Below are positions 43,334 through 44,979 of a DNA stretch of 44,979 nucleotides, in pieces (position 1 is the stretch's first letter; the number at the start of each line of letters is the position of its first letter). The DNA is from an uncultured Lachnospiraceae bacterium (GTDB lineage Bacteria > Bacillota > Clostridia > Lachnospirales > Lachnospiraceae), in assembly GCA_910588125.1 (NCBI GenBank), contig CAJUPI010000021.1, positions 1-44,979 on the forward strand. The letters are read 5' to 3'. A program made the translations under genes and the position numbers. Under the pieces are notes generated by a model. That model made no database searches. It was not told the origin of the DNA and saw nothing but the letters and a program-made list of their open reading frames with translations.

Positions 43334-44299
43334 TTGTCATTTTCGTCAAAAGTGAAAGAGGAATTGTCCCGGCAGTTCAGTATGGCCAGACACTGCCAGA
43401 TTGCGGAAATTGCGGCTATTATCAGTCTTTGCGGACGGATTCAGATATCAGAGTATGACAGATTTTGTATAAAAATCCATACAGAAAATGCAGCCGTTGC
43501 AAGAAAGTACTTTACATTATTGCAAAAAGCATTTAATATAAATACTGATATATCTATCCGCCAGGGCATGGGGGTTCGCAGAAGCCGGGTCTATACAGTG
43601 GGAATTCGCAGACATACCGACGCGCTTCGGGTGCTTCGGGCGGCGAAGCTGATTGACCGAAACGGTGAGATCGAGGAGAACCTGTCTTTGGCGCAGAATG
43701 TAGTGATTCAGCAAAATTGCTGCCGCAGGGCATTTATCCGGGGTGCATTTTTAGCCGCCGGATCCATCAGTGATCCGGAAAAGTTTTATCATTTTGAGAT
43801 TGCCTGCGCTACTGAGGCCAAGGCAGTCCAGCTACAAGGGCTGATCCATTCCTTTGGTTTGGATGCCAGAATTGTACAGAGGAAAAAGTACTTCGTGGCC
43901 TATATCAAAGAGGGCAGCCAGATTGTAGATATCCTGAATGTGATGGAGGCGACCGTCTCCCTGATGGAGCTGGAGAACATACGGATTCTTAAGGAAATGC
44001 GGGGAAGCGTGAACCGGCAGGTTAACTGCGAGACGGCAAATATTCACAAGACCGTATCTGCAGCAGTCAGGCAGATGGAAGATATTACTCTCATCAGGGA
44101 CAGGATTGGTTTTGATGTCTTGCCAGAGAATCTGAGTGAGATTGCCAGGCTGCGTCTGGCAAGACCGGAAGCAACATTAAAAGAGCTTGGAGAAGCCCTT
44201 GACCCGCCTGTGGGAAAGTCCGGTGTAAATCACCGGCTGCGCAAACTGAGCAGCCTGGCGGAAAAGCTTCGAAGCGGCGGACCAGCTACCGAGGCGTGA
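43334..44299 (+). CDS. whiA: WhiA, DNA-binding protein
   Basis: TTG 43334 gives the family start SFSSKVKEELSRQFSMARHC; upstream codons overlap rapZ. GGTGAGG lies close before it. The 321-residue protein has an N-terminal LAGLIDADG-homing-endonuclease-like domain (RGAFLAAGSISDPEKFYHFE) lacking nuclease residues. It ends in a helix-turn-helix domain (LSEIARLRLARPEATLKELG, GKSGVNHRLRKL). Family knowledge: needed for sporulation septation in Streptomyces and affects division and chromosome segregation in B. subtilis. Confidence 0.96.
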   Translation: MSFSSKVKEELSRQFSMARHCQIAEIAAIISLCGRIQISEYDRFCIKIHTENAAVARKYFTLLQKAFNINTDISIRQGMGVRRSRVYTVGIRRHTDALRVLRAAKLIDRNGEIEENLSLAQNVVIQQNCCRRAFIRGAFLAAGSISDPEKFYHFEIACATEAKAVQLQGLIHSFGLDARIVQRKKYFVAYIKEGSQIVDILNVMEATVSLMELENIRILKEMRGSVNRQVNCETANIHKTVSAAVRQMEDITLIRDRIGFDVLPENLSEIARLRLARPEATLKELGEALDPPVGKSGVNHRLRKLSSLAEKLRSGGPATEA

Positions 44300-44330
44300 G
44301 GATGCGCCTGAAGAAATGAGGAGGATTATT

Positions 44331-44588
44331 ATGTTAAAAAAGACGATCACCATCGGACTTTCATCAGGGTTGGAAGCCAGACCAGTAGCGATGTTGGTGC
44401 AGATTGCCAGTCAGTATGAAAGTGCAATCTATGTGGAAAGCCAGAATGCCCGTGTCAACGCAAAGAGTATTATGGGCATGATGACTCTTGGTATGAGAAG
44501 TGGCGAAGAACTTACCATTTCTGCAGATGGAACCGATGAATTGGCTGCGGTAGAAGGGATTGAAGGTTATTTGTTGGGTGTGAATTAA
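44331..44588 (+). CDS. crh: Crh-like HPr protein, His15 replaced by Glu
   Basis: ATG 44331 has GAGGAGG upstream. The 85-residue product has the HPr fold, but the phosphorylation motif GLHARP reads GLEARP, with Glu15 in place of the His that accepts phosphate from enzyme I. Ser46, the HprK target, is retained in AKSIMGM. This matches the logic of B. subtilis Crh, where the residue is Gln and the gene also follows whiA. It is expected to act as a regulatory corepressor with CcpA rather than in sugar transport. With hprK in the same block the pair is self-consistent. Confidence 0.9.
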   Translation: MLKKTITIGLSSGLEARPVAMLVQIASQYESAIYVESQNARVNAKSIMGMMTLGMRSGEELTISADGTDELAAVEGIEGYLLGVN

Positions 44589-44662
44589 TCGTTCGTCCTG
44601 CTCAGGGGTGTGAGCAGTTATTGGGGATGACGTTTATGAATATACGGTTACAGGATGTTTTG

Positions 44663-44700
44663 GCCACATGGCGGTCCGTGGGGATCGCCATGTGGCTTTT
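44663..44700 (+). terminator. Terminator of the hprK-crh block
   Basis: GCCACATGGCG (44663-44673) and CGCCATGTGGC (44686-44696) are perfect 11-bp arms followed by TTTT. A smaller hairpin CTGCTCA/TGAGCAG lies just after the crh stop (about 44599-44617). Confidence 0.8.
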
Positions 44701-44725
44701 GTATGTGATTTAGTGATAATTGTAC

Positions 44726-44754
44726 TTGACGATCATTTGAAATGCCGGTAACAT
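44726..44754 (+). promoter_or_regulatory. Promoter-like site after the terminator
   Basis: TTGACG (44726-44731), a 17-base spacer and TAACAT (44749-44754). No coding region follows inside the window; CCCC-GGGG can pair at about 44777-44793. It may drive a gene past the window end or a small RNA. Confidence 0.4.
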
Positions 44755-44852
44755 AGAATATATATTCAAAAGTTACCCCCAGTGGACAAGGGGATACAAA
44801 GTGTTAAATATTCTTACAAAGGGCAAAATTCCGGGTTTGAGGATCCGGCCGA

Positions 44853-44979
44853 ATGTCATTAAGTTAATTTATTCAAAAGGTACGCCATGGAAAAAGGAGC
44901 GGGAAGAAGCGGGAAATGGTCGGATGCTTTTTCCGGTTTCGGGATCAAGAATTCCTAAAATCACTGATTTTTGCGAAAA
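44853..44979. repeat. Palindromic dispersed repeat, copy 3 (cut by window end)
   Basis: It starts ATGTCATTAAGTTAATTTA and continues GGTACGCCATGGAAAAAGGA, GCGGGAAATGGTCGG and CTTTTTCCGGTTTCGGGAT. These are nearly identical to the reverse complement of the right half of copy 1. The element is cut at 44979. Confidence 0.8.

Overview
The window looks like a chromosomal segment of a low-to-mid GC Clostridia member (Bacillota), most likely Lachnospiraceae. The evidence is the classic Firmicute blocks rimP-nusA-rnpM-ylxQ-infB-rbfA-nrnA-truB-ribF and hprK-murB-rapZ-whiA-crh, strong AGGAGG ribosome binding sites with frequent GTG/TTG starts, and clostridial families such as DUF3793, DUF1653, DUF1846 and a DUF4015-type lipoprotein. 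No rRNA, tRNA or CRISPR array was seen.

Layout. 1-3.7 kb is accessory: a 5'-cut DUF1016/YhcG-type nuclease, the tail of a Rpn/PD-(D/E)XK transposase, and an IS66 element whose three genes are fused into one reading frame. 3.8-8.8 kb (minus strand) holds a VTC-domain protein, a DUF4956 membrane protein, a DUF4353-type beta-helix lipoprotein and a membrane-anchored MORN-repeat protein. The first three are a known gene association and probably form a surface or envelope module. The VTC protein appears to have lost its catalytic centre by an in-frame deletion. 9.0-15.6 kb (plus strand) has the relic of a DUF2397-like gene, a Bcp peroxiredoxin, YaaA, an unrecognised protein of about 1155 residues, an MBL hydrolase and an HD hydrolase. 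16-17.8 kb has a MerR regulator and a DUF3793 gene under a textbook promoter overlapped by a perfect palindromic operator. 18.1-22.8 kb is a zinc-type ABC importer (SBP, ATPase, permease) running into a KtrB/KtrA potassium uptake pair. 22.8-24.7 kb (minus) holds a small membrane protein and a YeiH-type transporter, with a dense cluster of TGACAA motifs upstream.

25.1-34.1 kb is the translation and RNA operon from rimP to ribF, including an infB with a very long, RGG-rich N-terminus. 34.4-38.4 kb has a DUF1846 protein, a putative glycoside hydrolase lipoprotein and a DUF1653 protein. 38.4-44.6 kb is uvrC followed by hprK, murB, rapZ, whiA and a Crh-like HPr. That HPr has Glu at position 15 instead of the phosphorylatable His but keeps Ser46, so HprK in the same block is its expected partner.

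Non-coding DNA is unusually structured. A dispersed palindromic repeat family has three copies, near 15.75, 34.19 and 44.85 kb, at operon ends. A hairpin type recurs with a conserved loop but different stems. A separate 161-bp element has 29-bp inverted ends. The strongest candidates for something undescribed are the 1155-residue orphan in its accessory setting and the palindromic repeat family.
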